Below, piece after piece: positions 1 through 11,676 of a stretch of DNA of 64,000 bases. The stretch covers positions 248,001 to 312,000 of the forward strand of contig NOKP01000006.1 in the NCBI GenBank assembly GCA_002682825.1. The letters are read 5' to 3'. The notes beneath the pieces were generated by a model that made no database searches, was not told where the DNA came from, and worked only from the letters and a program-made list of their open reading frames with translations. Every line of letters begins with the position of its first letter. The stretch's first letter is position 1. The DNA is from Neonectria sp. B-13 (Eukaryota; Ascomycota; Sordariomycetes; Hypocreales; Nectriaceae). The position numbers and the translations under genes are program-made.

Positions 1-27
1 GCCGTAAAGAGCGGTGGTGAACTTCAT
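1..27 (-). CDS. 5' end of a gene running off the left edge (possible secreted protein)
   Basis: Reading leftward from position 27 there is an ATG followed by nine open codons (MKFTTALYG) to the window edge. The Met-Lys start followed by hydrophobic and small residues looks like the beginning of a signal peptide, and a TATA-like element lies about 120 bases upstream on the same strand. Nothing else of the gene is in view, so its product cannot be named. The call rests on the start context alone and could be wrong. Confidence 0.35.
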
Positions 28-3000
28 GGCTTCGGTGTTAAAGGGAGTGACAAGAGAACGCTTGATTCAAGGAGTGCGTTGTTGATTGTTGAGAGTGCTT
101 CTGCTGAGGAGAGAGTTTAAGCCGGACCAGGTGGTCGGCGACACCTTATATCCTCTTTTCCCCTCTTCAGCTCGCACAACACTTTAGCATGCAATTGGGG
201 CTAGGCACCATCGCCAATCCGGCAAACAGCCCAAGCCAGGCTCGATTGGGAGAAAGCTTAAACACAGCCCGTCCCTCCACGTTCGAGGCCTCAGCCCTGA
301 GGACCTAAAAGAGGAGCTACCCCTATTTCAATGCCTAGACTGGACGTGGCCAAAAGCCATCGTGAGCTAGCAACAGGTCTATCGATCCACCCTAACTTAC
401 CCTATCTAGCTCAGCACGCTAGTGAGTGGCCAGAACCGTTTTTACCATCTACATTCTATAGCCACAATTCGTCAGGTGAACGCCAAATTAACGCTGGTAT
501 GGTAGGCGCCACTTAGCGAGTCAGCTCGGACAATCACCAGAGCAGAGCGCTGTACGGAGTAGGCGGTAGTGTAGTCAGCCTTACCGGTCAAAACGCCTCT
601 CTCTGTCGCTTGGGTCTCGAACGTCCCAGTCCGACCAGGGCCCTGGCTCATGCGCTTTCGCATCACATAACTGCCTGCCACATCGCAAACGCCCAAACGC
701 CACTGCCACATCAGCCCTCGGTTTCTGCCGCACAATGCACCTTTTTTCTCTCGCCCTGTACATGCTGTCCCAAGTCCCGGCTTTCCCCGTCTAATGTGTG
801 TTTCCCCATGTTGTCTCTGCAGGACCAGGGAAATGCTTGACTTTCCCTCATGTGACGCAAATTTGTGGCTTTCACAGCTTACATGCTGTTTTCTCCTTGC
901 TGCTTTAGCCAGTTTGATCCATGTCCCCTTTTGTTTGTCACACACAACAAAGTGATGTGGCCTAAGAAGGGATATCTAATGGATGTAGCTTTGACCGTGG
1001 GTTATTGTAGGGCATTGACGTCTTAAAGCTATATATCACCTCTAATCTGTATATGAGCTATCAAAATTCCGTTCCTATCCTCATCCAACAATCTGAAGAT
1101 ATACGAAGTCGAAAGCGTTCTTATACTTAGGACCGTGACATGAAGAGCAGCTAAAGAAAGGAGTTCGACGCGTAGTCGAACTTAGTGAATTAGTTCTATG
1201 CAACGAATCTAACTATGCCAAGTAAAGGATATCTCGTTAGCGGGTGGCGAGAACACGAAGAGGGCATTCTCAAAATATGCCTGCTATCGTCTGCTCTCCC
1301 ATCCTTCGGGAGACAGCACAAGACGGCTTGTATGTGACGGCAGCTGCCCTGAAGTTTCAGCGTGGTTTAACATATTTCTTGTTGTCGTCCAAAGACACAC
1401 AGCAGTCAAAGAGAGGAAGTCGCTGCGTATCTTCTCCCTGACGACGGTTGGTTTAGGCATGGCTTGTGGCTTCAACGACCAGTTCAGTCGGGGGCGGGGA
1501 TCCTGATTCAAATGACCATACAAGCAAAGCTACACTAATTAGGCTCCTGGCAAACGTGCTGGAATTGCGCCGCCGAAGTCTTTTGTCATTAAACATTCCT
1601 GATCACACTTGAAAGTTTCCCCCAACCGCCACGGGGGGGGGGGGGGCTGGCAACGTGGGTGGTTAAGCATATTGTTGAATGAACTCTAGGCAGTATGCTG
1701 GGAGAAGTACCTTATTCTGGAACGCCAAACCTGTTCTCAAGTCCCACTGGCGTTCCACTTACATTTATGAGCCCTCTCATCCCACCACCTTGTGGGTTTG
1801 CTGGTGTACCTTCCCAAATTGGATTAAGGTATCGGCTTTCCCGGCGTCAAGCCGTTGGCTCTACCTAAGTCCGCTAGCTGTACCTCCCGGAGCTGCAGAT
1901 GTTGATGTAGCGCGAGATAAAACAGCCCAGGATAATGAAGAACCCAGGCTTCTTGACCAAAGACTCCTCCTAATGTGTTGAGATCGGAGCTCTCGAGTGA
2001 AGGATTACTACACACATAGTGCATCATAATTTGGTGGTAAATCAGATATCGCAGCAGGTACTATCACACCTATCATCTAGGTAGAGATACTCGTTTTTGA
2101 GAGCGCAAGGTTGATCAATATAAAAGTTGATATTGAAGCTATCTGCTTTTTATTTAAGCTCCAACTCCGCCTTAATACTCTTCATCAGCCGAAGACACAG
2201 CCTTAGGCTTTTGCCTCCCGAGACTCTGTTTTTATCTTCACCTACACTAATGTAGAGCAACCTCGGGTGCACATCTTACATAACATGCGAGAGGTTTGGG
2301 CCATGTTCGTGCAGGCGCCTTCGCACACAATACAGATGCATTTGGGGTATGGCATATTAAGAAGCTGATCAGGAGTCGGATTATAATTCTGAGTAGGTAT
2401 AGATGCCCCGTTAGTTTGTTGGTAAGTCTGAGAAGTTGGGTATACTGTGTATATGTTTGTTGAATGGTTAAAGAAGAAGGAAAGTAGATGCTTGGCAGTT
2501 TGCGCAGAATTTATAGAAATTGGAAAAGTGTGAATGCGTGTCATAAAGGGCGAATCACAGATTGTAGTGCAGTGAATGAGAAGCTGATGTGTTATGACTG
2601 TAATTAACGTTAATATGTATTTCACAGTGTATCACAGCTTGTAATGTATAACTTAGATGGCTATGATTTGAAAACCTTGCTCTGTAAAGGGGACACCTTT
2701 CAGACCTATTCAGAATGTACTTACAGGGTAAGATACTGCTAGTGTTCAAGGCGATCACCGAATATGTCACGTGCCGGTCGCGGCATCAGACATCTAGCAA
2801 GCAAGCATCTGGCATCACAACAGTTATGCCAACGCGTTCACGGAAAAGGATAGAATGGAAGGGAACAATATCGCTATGTTAATAAGGGATAATTCCCTCC
2901 GTAGCTAGCTTAGCCCACTACCTCGTTTTCTCGACCTTTTCCCATTTTTTAATCTGTGTGTCTCGCGGACCCCTGAGAGACCTCCTGTTCCACAGCTAGA

Positions 3001-4466
3001 TTTTCATTGTTCTCTGGTTAATCGCGTCTCTGTGCTGTTCCAATAGATTCTCATGTGGCTCAAAGTGAATTTATATCATCTCTTGGTAGTGATATCGTCC
3101 CAGTCGTCTTCAACGCCCTGGACACGACTCATGGTAAGAGCTTGGTTCATGGGGTTGGAAAGTGTTGATTCCTAAGAGTGTTGGGGATGTTTCGGGCGTT
3201 GGTGGTATTTTTCTCGTGTTTATATGCTAGTATTAAAACACTGACTGATTTGAGGCGCTGTTCTTGTGTTTACCTCGTGTTGGGGTGGACATTGTTTGTT
3301 CCCTGGCACGTAATCGTCTCACAGCTGGGCTGGATCACTCTGTATTGCTGTATCTGCTACCCTGTGGCACCTTTTCTTTTCTTTTTTCTTTTTGAAGCGT
3401 TGGTCGATTGTTTTCTTTAGTATAATATTCTATGGCATTCCTTTGTGGTGGACCTAGTGACCACCGAGGGAAATGTTTTTGATTCTTGACAATTTAGATG
3501 TCGGGCTGTGTTGGTACAAGAACGACCTGGCTTCGCGCTCTCACGCATGTTTAGTGTTAGCGTCTTTCTGCTGCGTGCTGCAAAGATGAGATAATCCCAT
3601 AAACTGTCCTTCGAAAATTTCCATACCATTCTTGATTTTCAATCTTCGAACTCTCAACACATCCTTCTCTGTGTTCTAGTCATGTACCACCCTCAGCCAC
3701 GGATTGGACAGTGCCCCAAAAGCTATGCAAACAGTATAGATAATAGAGGAAATAGTTTGGGGGGATCAATGGGGTATCGATTCCTCGATGAGCTTGTTTT
3801 TAGCTTCCTGAGCATTGACAGAGACAGACGTGTCACGCGGTGGATTTCTTCTCGAAGACTACCACAACTGGGTGTGTAGGCTAGGGTGGATCACCGCCCA
3901 GCCAACCATCAGAAATCACCCTCTAGTGTCTGCGTCTGTCGATCCACGCCGTCTGATGTTGGCGTTGTGGATTAACTGTACCCAGCACCCCTATCGAATC
4001 TTGGTTGCTCCTGGCAGAGACTTTGCAGCTAACGAGGCCACCAAAAAGAAGCATGGCAACTGTGATTGACGCGGCCTTTTGATAAGCGAGCTAAGCTGAC
4101 ACAACGTCTCTAAGCTTTGGAGCAAATGAAAAAGCCGCAGTTTCGTCCACACACCAGCGTCATTGCTTCAAAGGTGTTTGTGTGGAGACGCAATCTGCAA
4201 GGTGATTGGGCTCTTAAGTAACGCACTACACACATAACCAAGGACAATGCACTCATTCAAGCACGAGGAAGTCATCAAGGGCAACCCTAACGTGTAAGCG
4301 TGCTCTGACTTGGTAGCCCCGCCCCAAAGGTCTACAGAAGTCGATAGGTAATATGAGAGTAAAAGTATTTCCACTTCACATTAACTAATTATACTATCAA
4401 ATCACGCCCCCTCCCCTCCCCTCTTCCTCAGACGTATGCTTCCAGAATACCACATTCCACAGCGTC
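28..4466. other. gene-poor stretch, no supported gene
   Basis: Only short overlapping frames are present, and none has a recognisable domain or a convincing intron-exon structure. Small items seen: a run of 14 G at 1633-1646; an 8-bp inverted repeat (agttcgac/gtcgaact with a 5-base loop) at 1162-1182; and a minus-strand frame of 100 codons at 2242-2544 whose last 35 residues hold seven cysteines but which lacks a signal peptide. I do not call a gene here. Confidence 0.5.
145..151 (-). promoter_or_regulatory. TATA-like element for the left-edge gene
   Basis: On the minus strand this reads ATATAAG, about 118 bases upstream of the ATG at 27, a usual distance for a fungal core promoter. It supports transcription leftward out of the window. 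Sequence match only. Confidence 0.3.
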
Positions 4467-5198
4467 CTACTTGTGGCTACCCTCACCAATGCAGTATGGA
4501 ATAGGGTATGTCTCGCTACTGCAGAGACGAATTAGTCCCTTCACCCAGTTGAGATTTCCATACGTCTGGCTTTCATAACTGTCGCAGGTGTAGCTTGTCG
4601 TCTCCCAGCTATCAGAACAGCCGTCGAGGACGTTCCCCTGCACACGGCGTACGTAGGGCTGGCTGACAATGACGCCGTGGTGTCCATCAGGGACCTCGAA
4701 AGTCAACGACTGTTCCTGAGAGGTGGACCATGACTCGGAGACTTCAACTGAGAGCGACAACCCAAGAATCTGCTCCGCAGCGCTGATGCTAAACGAAGAA
4801 CCGACGGACACTGAGTTGGAGATTTCATAACCCGAGGACACAGTGACGGTGCCCTTTCCGCCGACGCTGCTGATGACTGGAGAGATGGCAATATCCCAAT
4901 TGAGAAATTCTTCGTCGGATAAGACCTGGAGCTCGGTGCTTTTTTCACAACCACGGCGATGAAGCACTGGGTCTGAGATGTTCTGGGCACCCGAAATCTT
5001 GGGCGCGGCTTGTCTTGTCTCAAGTGCATCGAAATCGGCGACCTTCATGATTCGTGAGCTGCCGTCGCTCGCCAGGACGATAACATTGTCGGCGGAAAGG
5101 AGACCTGGGGTTGTAGCGGCGTTGGAAACGGAGATGAGGCCGCACATGGCCAGAGCCACGGAAGGAATTGTTTTCATAACTCGGGCGATGGAACTCAT
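4467..5198 (-). CDS. secreted Celp0028-like effector candidate
   Basis: Single-exon gene for 243 residues. The N-terminus has a signal peptide: two start-proximal Met (1 and 8) followed by a hydrophobic segment ending near SVSNA (about residue 27). The mature protein carries features I associate with the fungal Celp0028 effector-like family: an early 'IMKVADFDALE' segment, a Gly-Cys-Glu-Ser/Thr stretch opening the conserved domain, a Ser/Val-rich beta-repeat middle (about residues 105-170), and a C-terminal block with paired cysteines that includes 'WVKGLIRLC' and 'YPIPYC'. Five cysteines lie after the signal peptide. The middle region of alternating Ser, Thr and Val suggests a beta-sheet fold. 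The family is found in plant- and insect-associated fungi; its molecular role is not known to me. Family placement is from memory of the pattern, not a search. It stands alone, with no co-oriented neighbours. Confidence 0.65.
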   Translation of the reverse strand: MSSIARVMKTIPSVALAMCGLISVSNAATTPGLLSADNVIVLASDGSSRIMKVADFDALETRQAAPKISGAQNISDPVLHRRGCEKSTELQVLSDEEFLNWDIAISPVISSVGGKGTVTVSSGYEISNSVSVGSSFSISAAEQILGLSLSVEVSESWSTSQEQSLTFEVPDGHHGVIVSQPYVRRVQGNVLDGCSDSWETTSYTCDSYESQTYGNLNWVKGLIRLCSSETYPIPYCIGEGSHK

Positions 5199-6150
5199 AG
5201 TTGCGAGAGGCGAATCAGGTAACGAGTAAGATATAATAACGAGTGAAGTTAACGAGTGAAAGCTGACAATAGTAGTAAATTGAAAACGAGTGTGGGTGAT
5301 GTTGGGAACTTTCTAGCAACCCTGGCTCCCATTCAACAGGCCTTTTATCTTTTCAGCGGGAAGTGGCTTCATATGAGTAGAGCTGGGTTAAACTTCGTTT
5401 CAAGGTCTTGTCATTGTAACCCTGGTGGTGGTGCCGCATGAAAGGGGCCAAATATATTCTAAGACAAGGAGCTGGCAATAGGGAATGAAGGGACAACTGG
5501 TACCCATTTCTAATGATCCGGTGTCTTACAACTCCAACTCAACCCATTGGGGCAATCGGAAGCGATGTCGACTTGTTCACGTAGACCAAAGGCGACTTTT
5601 TTCCGAGCGGCGAATCGGAGCGAGGTTCTCCGAGTTTCCAAATGAACAAGGGTTCTAAATCGGGAACGGGGGTTAGCCCTTTGAGACCCATCACCTCCTG
5701 AAGTTCGTGAGGCCCACTGCACGGGTCATACAAATATGCAACCTGGTGATCTTCCGGACGTGTGTATAAAGAACTCCCGATCCAATCATAATGCAGAAGG
5801 CAGACCTTCCAGGGATTTTAGGGTTTAATGAAGGGTAAGGCAAGTTCGGCCTGATCACTGAATTCTCACGAAGGCGGCCCCGTCGCCTTGAAAACGACGT
5901 CGTCCCACAGTTTCAGACACCCGTATTCATCAGTTGTGGTTCATGCATCGTCTTGGCGTTAGAGTAAGTGAGTAAGTTGCATCGTAAGTTGCATGCAGTT
6001 ATGGCAGAGAGCTTGGAGAAAGCCGCCTGGAGAATAGACTTGACTCTTCCAATTGCGAATATAAGTTGCGGCATGTTCTGTCTATTCTTGCCTCCGTCAA
6101 CCACACCGACACTCGTTTCGATATCGCATTTTTATTAATTTCCTTGGCTT
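5199..6150. other. intergenic, nothing recognised
   Basis: The left part is the upstream region of the effector-like gene (GAAGTTAACGAG-type repeats occur at 5240-5260). The rest holds only short frames without domains. Confidence 0.4.
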
Positions 6151-6224
6151 TCATTCATTCATTCATTCATTCATTATATCGTCCGTTCGTTCGTTCGTAC
6201 GTTCGTTCATTCATTCGTTCATTG
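6151..6224. repeat. tetranucleotide microsatellite (CATT)n then (CGTT)n
   Basis: About six CATT units run from 6151 and, after an interruption, about nine CGTT/CATT units follow to 6224. The two halves differ by one base per unit, as if one tract had drifted into the other. It lies 50-120 bases upstream of the start codon of the small cysteine-rich protein at 6274, so it is inside that gene's promoter or leader. Confidence 0.9.
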
Positions 6225-6273
6225 TTTTATTCAGTCTTTTACGCGAGCTACACTGCACAGCAACAACGACAAC

Positions 6274-6752
6274 ATGTTGACTAAAATACTCTCTATCTTC
6301 CTCTTATTTACCCTTGCGTAAGCAACCACTTCTGTCGTCTCCAAGAGAAATTGGCTGACATGTCTATAGCGCGGCAGATCTTCATAATAGCTGCACCTGC
6401 CACAATGGCGACAGCTACAACTGGCGGATGACCACAAACGCATGTGCTTCATACAACAACGCCAACTACAAGGTACGTAAAAGGTCACTTTCACAGAAGC
6501 TGATGGCACAATTATAACTTTGGTAGTGGGGTGGCGCTTTCTATGATACTCCATCTGGACGAGTAAGTACATTCTAAACGAAGCAGCGAACTTATCTAAC
6601 TGTTCTAGTGCACCCAACAATCTGCTGAAGAACGTCTTGCTGGAAAAGAGTGGGAGGCGGCATGCAAAGAGACCGCTAAAACCGGGTTCCAGTGTGCTGA
6701 TGGCGTGGGAACTTGCTATGCGGACCCCGCTGATGTTCGCGGCTGGTGCTGA
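6274..6752 (+). CDS. small secreted cysteine-rich protein (4 exons)
   Basis: Reconstructed from exons 6274-6317, 6370-6472, 6527-6562 and 6609-6752. The three introns (52, 54 and 46 bases) have GTAAGC/GTACGT/GTAAGT donors and TAG acceptors, and the frame stays open throughout. The product is 108 residues: a hydrophobic signal peptide (MLTKILSIFLLFTLA, cleavage near residue 17) and a mature domain of about 91 residues with eight cysteines, the last being the final residue (GWC at the stop). Eight cysteines allow four disulfides, typical of apoplastic effectors and antimicrobial-like proteins, but I do not recognise the family. Two aromatic, Asn/Tyr-rich patches lie between cysteines. No single frame longer than about 50 codons covers it, so automatic gene calling may miss it. 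The next gene downstream faces the other way. Confidence 0.75.
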
Positions 6753-7427
6753 TATTCTTGAAGAGAGAGAGAGAGGTGAATTGGAGAAGGCAGGGGTTGA
6801 ATCCTGGATGAGTTGAGACAAGTCAGAAGTAAGGACATAATAGGGACAGTAAAGGATAACAAACCCAGTGAACGAGAATATCATCTTAATATCGCTCTAA
6901 GGCTCTCTCCCTATAGTTACACTGCTAGTTGCCCTGGCCCTTAACTAAGTTCAGTAACAAGAAAGAGGTGAATTGTGTTGACAATTAGCAGTATGCAAGC
7001 TCGAGCACTTGGGCTGCTAATTCCTGTGGAACGTTGAATATATTTGCCACAACATGTGGATTTTAGGATATCTTATCCAGTCTGGAGAGGAGGATCCTTA
7101 ACTCTGGTAGTTCCAGATAGCACTGTAATAATGCTGTCATTCTCAGCTCATCGGCAGTAGGTAAGACTTCCCCTCACCCACCACACTCAGCCAGAAATAT
7201 CTAACACGAAATCTAAGAGATAGACAAATTAGATACATAATGTCTATACGGTCTGAAGGATAGATAGTGTTCGCTAATCATCCGCAGCAGGAGGCAATGA
7301 TATTACTAAACATAATAGCTCTGTAATGCGTAATACATAGGGTGTAGGGCTTCGCAAGGAAGTATATGAATACTACTGTGTGCTTTCATCCAATGGGCCC
7401 CCCGCAATAGCTGGCTTTTCATCTCCA
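6753..7427. other. intergenic between convergent genes, nothing recognised
   Basis: AT-rich sequence between the 3' ends of two convergent genes. No frame, repeat or RNA gene stands out. Confidence 0.4.
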
Positions 7428-8320
7428 TCACGAACGAGCCACGCTCTTAAGCCCACCCTGGCTGTCTGAATCACTGTGCCCAAAGAGGCCTAGACATGTC
7501 AACGTTAGCAAGTATTATACAAAAGGACCCCAAGGCTCTTACCGTTAATTCCGCTGTCCGAGAGGATGACATTGTTGAGAAGCACTAGAACGTCGTTACT
7601 GCCAATCAAGTTGAACACTTGCAGCGTGCGCACTTGCTGGAGCTGCGAAAGAATGACGATCTGATTGACGAAGCCCAGGCTGTTGAGGTCTCCCAGGTTG
7701 ATGATGCCCGAAATGCCCATCTGAGATACAAGGCTTTCGATTTGGGGGGCGAGGCTGAGGAGTTCGTTCAAGTCGACCTGGGCGCCCTCGTGTTTGTTTT
7801 CGTTTTTGTTCTCGTTTTTGTTCTCGCCTTTGTTCTCGTCTTTGTTTTCTTCGGCATTCTCCTCGGCATCAGGGATACCGTCCCCATTGGCGCCCTCGTG
7901 AGCGGCCTCCTCTTCAGTGTTCTCTTCAGCGTCGGGAATACCATTTCCATCGGCGTCGCCTTCAACAGCATCACCTTCGGCCTTCTCTTCAGCATCAGGG
8001 ATGCCATTTCCATTGGTGTCCTCGTGAGCGACCTCCCCTTCGGCCTTCTCTTCAGCATCGAGAATGCCATTGCCATCGACATCACCCTCGACAGGCTCCT
8101 CACCGGCCTTTTCCTCCTCGGCGGCCTCCTCATCAGCAATGGCCTCTTCCTTGCCCTCAACTGGCGCTTCTGCTTCAGCACGGGCGGCGATTCTACCTAC
8201 CTCACCACTAAGGGCGGGCACCTGGCGGAGGGCAAGCTCTGAGCGGCGCTGGGCGTGATGAGGAACGGCGGCAGCAGACACCAGGCCAGCGGTCAGGAGG
8301 AGGATGGAGAGAGACTTCAT
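7428..8320 (-). CDS. secreted acidic protein with four EF-loop-like repeats
   Basis: Two exons (8320-7543 and 7489-7428) joined over a 53-base intron with a GTAAGAG donor, a perfect TGCTAAC branch site and a CTAG acceptor; unspliced reading would end after a few intron codons. The product is 279 residues. A signal peptide covers residues 1 to about 18. After a Glu/Ala-rich region come four tandem 21-residue units (starting near 80, 101, 122, 143). Each contains a 12-residue loop such as DVDGNGILDAEE, which matches the EF-hand calcium loop pattern (Asp1, Asp3, Asn5, Gly6, Asp9, Glu12); the fourth loop has lost Asp1. A Lys-Glu-Asn tract follows (about 155-175), then a hydrophobic, Leu/Ile/Asn-rich C-terminal domain with regular LxxL spacing. 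Secreted calcium binding is inferred, not shown. The repeat may vary in number between strains. Confidence 0.75.
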
Positions 8321-9346
8321 CTTGTTCTGAAAGAAAGTGATGACTTGTTGGTAAAAGAGTGATGACTTGTGTAGTGAAGACTGAAATCAATTCAGAAGTG
8401 AGTGTGCAGTAATGATGAAAAGAAAATAGAGACCGGCTCTTTTGAAAGATCGTGTGAAGGAAGAAGGAAGGAGGAAGAAGATGTCTTGGATGATAGAGAA
8501 AATTGCCATGAACATGAGGCGAAGGGCGACATATTATATTCGCTCGAGTAATCCAAGTACAATGCCTATTCCCATTCAACGAGGTTCTTCTTTCATCTAC
8601 CATGAAGAAGCGCATCATTGCCAAGAGCCAATCTCCACGGAATCTCTTTCAGCCGTGTGTGATCTCATCATAACACATAATGACAGATCCCATCATTGTA
8701 GAATTCGTAGTTGAGCATTAGCATCAATCCGGCAACCGGATATCCGTCACATCACTCAAACTGAGCCGGGGCTATTAAGTTCTGTAATTCATTATCATCT
8801 CGTTTCATAAACCTCGGCGGTATGATTATCCAGGGAGTAGGGACGAAGGGCTTGTGCGTTAAGCATAACCCCATAATCCTCGGGAGCTCGGAAGCTCGGA
8901 TGAGAAATTTAACTTTCAGTACCTTGCCTCTTATCAGGAGGAATTCGTTACAGACTTGGAGATGGATCGATGCTCAGAAATTAAGTTGGTATGTAGCAAG
9001 GTCAGCAACAACGCCTGGTTCGTCAGAAGTTGTCACTGAAGACCCCTATCGTTTCTCCAATGTAAGATCGTCCAGCATCCGGCGGCCCCCCCATAATCCC
9101 GGTCTCAGGTACTGCGGGGTAATACCCAACTTGCACTTGAAGAAAAAAGAATCTTCATAGATCTGGGACACCGTCAGGATTTAAAAGTGGACGCCAGTGC
9201 ATTTGGATCAATCGCCTCCGTAATCGCCAAGACGGATGGTAGATATTTATTATTGAAGGTCTATCTATTGTCTTTGAAGTGGCATATACCGTGTTCCCCA
9301 ACGTAGCAGACAGTACAGGTACCGAACGCGACCAGGACGGAAAGGC
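8321..9346. other. intergenic, nothing recognised
   Basis: The left part is the upstream region of the acidic repeat protein, purine-rich near 8440-8490. Remaining frames are short and without recognisable domains. Confidence 0.4.
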
Positions 9347-11676
9347 TCAGGGCTTCAGGATGTTTGCCGCAACAACAATGCCGCGAGAAGTCCTACCAAC
9401 CCACTGTTGAGCGACCGAGAAGTTACCGTTTTCGGCATATTGAATGCCCTCAGTAATGCCAGGGAAAGTGACGGCCGCGTAGCCAGTGTCTAGACCTGGG
9501 GCGGTAACGACATGCTTGTAAAACTCGCGGTTTGGAAGGCCACCTTGCGATACGAAGCCGCGCTGGAAATCACGGTACTTGTGGTTTACAACCGTCTTGA
9601 GATGCTCGTCCTGATTCTCAATCGCGCGCTCCTCCAGCGCCTTAACCGCATCGGCGTTCTCCTTGAAGTACTTGATAGCTTTGTCCAGTTCCTTCAGGTC
9701 GAGGTCAGCCCCCTCTTCCGCAGCGTACTCGGCGAGGTCATCGTAGTAGGCACGAAGCTCAACGGCATACGTTTGAGTGTCGATGGGGAGGACATCATCA
9801 CTGGCAAGGTGGTAAGCGACCAGTGCAAGGTATTGACCCATCGAGGCATGGACCCGGAACCCTGGGTCTCCAAAGGTCGACATCCAATGGTACGTGTCGT
9901 AGTTGGAATGGTAGTGCCAGATGGGGTCATTGGGACCGCCAGAACTACCAACATCAAAGGAGCTGATGCCGTTATGTAGGAATCCCGTGAAATCGGAGCC
10001 AGAACCGAGAACCTCGACCTCGCCTCCGGATGCCTCATGCCACGCATCATAAAGTGAAATGTTGTATCCACCAAAGTTGGGATGAATGACCTTCTTCATC
10101 GTCTCTGTAGCCAGCTTGTGAAGCTCGGGCGTGGTGGCAAGGTTGGGCCGCGGGCCACTTACGGCAACATCAATATTCAGGTAGGCCACGGCTGTTTCTG
10201 TGAGCCATTTGACATTGTCCTCGACCCACTCAGTCGATCCAATCAACCCCCATTCCTCGGCGTCCCAAGAGGCGATGACGATGTTGCGCTTAGGTTTCCA
10301 GCCAGACTGACGTAGCTTGTTGAGAGCACGAGTGAACTCGACGAGAATAGCTGAACCAGAGTTGGGATCACCATTACCCCCCTTAACGTCGGGCAGTCAG
10401 TATCCATCAATCATTATAACAATTAGGGCAGCGTAGCTATACTCACAACCATCCAAGTGTCTCTGTGGTTTCCAATGATGATTGTCTCATCCTCATTAGT
10501 GCCGTTGATCCGACCGATCACATTATGAATAGGTGCAATCTTATCCCGAGAGACGACATCCAGTGAAAGCTTCACACCCGGAGCCGGGCCAGTACTGTAC
10601 TCGGCATCCAGTGCTCCCAACCACGAGGTGCGATTGACCTCTTTTCCAGAGATACCATGGCCGTCGAGAGCCTGCAGCAGAGGCTCGACAGCGGCATAGG
10701 AGACGGGCAGAGAAGGGATCTTGGCGATGACATCTGAGACATCGGCACGAGGTACGCCTTCATGCGAGGGATAGCCAGGAGTTGTTGGGTCACCAGGGTG
10801 GGTGGACAAGAAAAGAGTAGATCCCTTTTGGACAGAACTGGGGTTTCTGGCAGGACCATCTGCGACGATCATGTTAGCTTAAATCCACGATCCCTGTGTT
10901 AATTAGTCGGTTTTACCAGGGTAGGACTTATAGCCATTGGCGACGGTGATATTGCCGTCATCACCAGGGTCGGTGAAAATAACAGCGGCAATAGCACCAT
11001 GATCCTGAGCGTTTTTTACTTTGAGGCCGCGGAACAATCCACCGTATTTGATGAGGGCAATCTTGCCCTCGATCTCAACACCGAGGTCGACGAGCTTCTC
11101 AAAATCCTCGATAGACCCACGTCTGCGAAGGGCGTTAGTAATCATTGCTCTCTGTAACCCAGTGAACATTTGTTCTTGCCCTGCATATACGTATTCCGCC
11201 GAAACGTTGCCTGAAGGTGAGTAGGCGAGCCAGGTTTGTTGCGAAATAGCATCGGAACTGGTCACATCGTCTTCCTTGAGAGCATCCTCTTTGAGGTTGA
11301 CTGGAGAGACCTTGCCGTCGCTGCTTGTGAAGTGAAGTGAAGCGCTGACGGGATACCGCAGGTAGACATGGTACTCATTAAGCTGGGAATCAACCCCGTT
11401 TTCGTTCCAGCGGTCCGCCGTCCACTGGGCTGCCTCCTTGCCGTACCCAGCAAGCTTGTTCTGGTGGCCGTAGTAGTAAGACCACTCGTCGATGGAGACA
11501 TTGTCAAAAGCATTGACTAGGAGTGTCTCTCTCTCGTCTAGCACGGGCGGCCATTGGTCATTGCGCTTCGCGAGTGGCTGGCGATGAGAGTGCCGTGCAA
11601 CGACATTGAAGTCTCGCTGGCAGGAAAATACGCCGGCAATGAAGGCAGGAAAAACACAAAGCTGAAGAGTCCGCAT
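9347..11676 (-). CDS. secreted glutamate carboxypeptidase II-like metallopeptidase (M28B)
   Basis: Three exons (11676-10917, 10859-10447, 10381-9347) with introns of 57 and 65 bases give 735 residues, the usual size for the glutamate carboxypeptidase II/Vps70 family. A signal peptide precedes a protease-associated (PA) domain (about 120-320). The peptidase core carries the two-zinc ligands in order: His in GNHRDTW, Asp in NGDPNSGSA, the Glu pair in DAEEWG, an Asp in the following segment and His in the WHYHSNYD block. A transferrin-receptor-like dimerisation domain fills the C-terminus. Members remove C-terminal acidic residues from peptides or act as aminopeptidases; here the signal peptide suggests extracellular or vacuolar peptide use. 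The second intron falls between the first metal His motif and the Asp motif. The exon-3 acceptor lies in a run of six G, so a one-codon shift is possible. Confidence 0.88.

Noticed and set aside
1162..1182. Perfect 8-bp hairpin
   Set aside because: Isolated, with no gene end nearby and no T-run; too short to call an RNA feature.
7619..8242. 207-codon open frame on the plus strand
   Set aside because: It is the antisense of the repetitive acidic protein; its Phe/Val-rich translation is the mirror of GAA/GAG codons and has no ATG context or domain.
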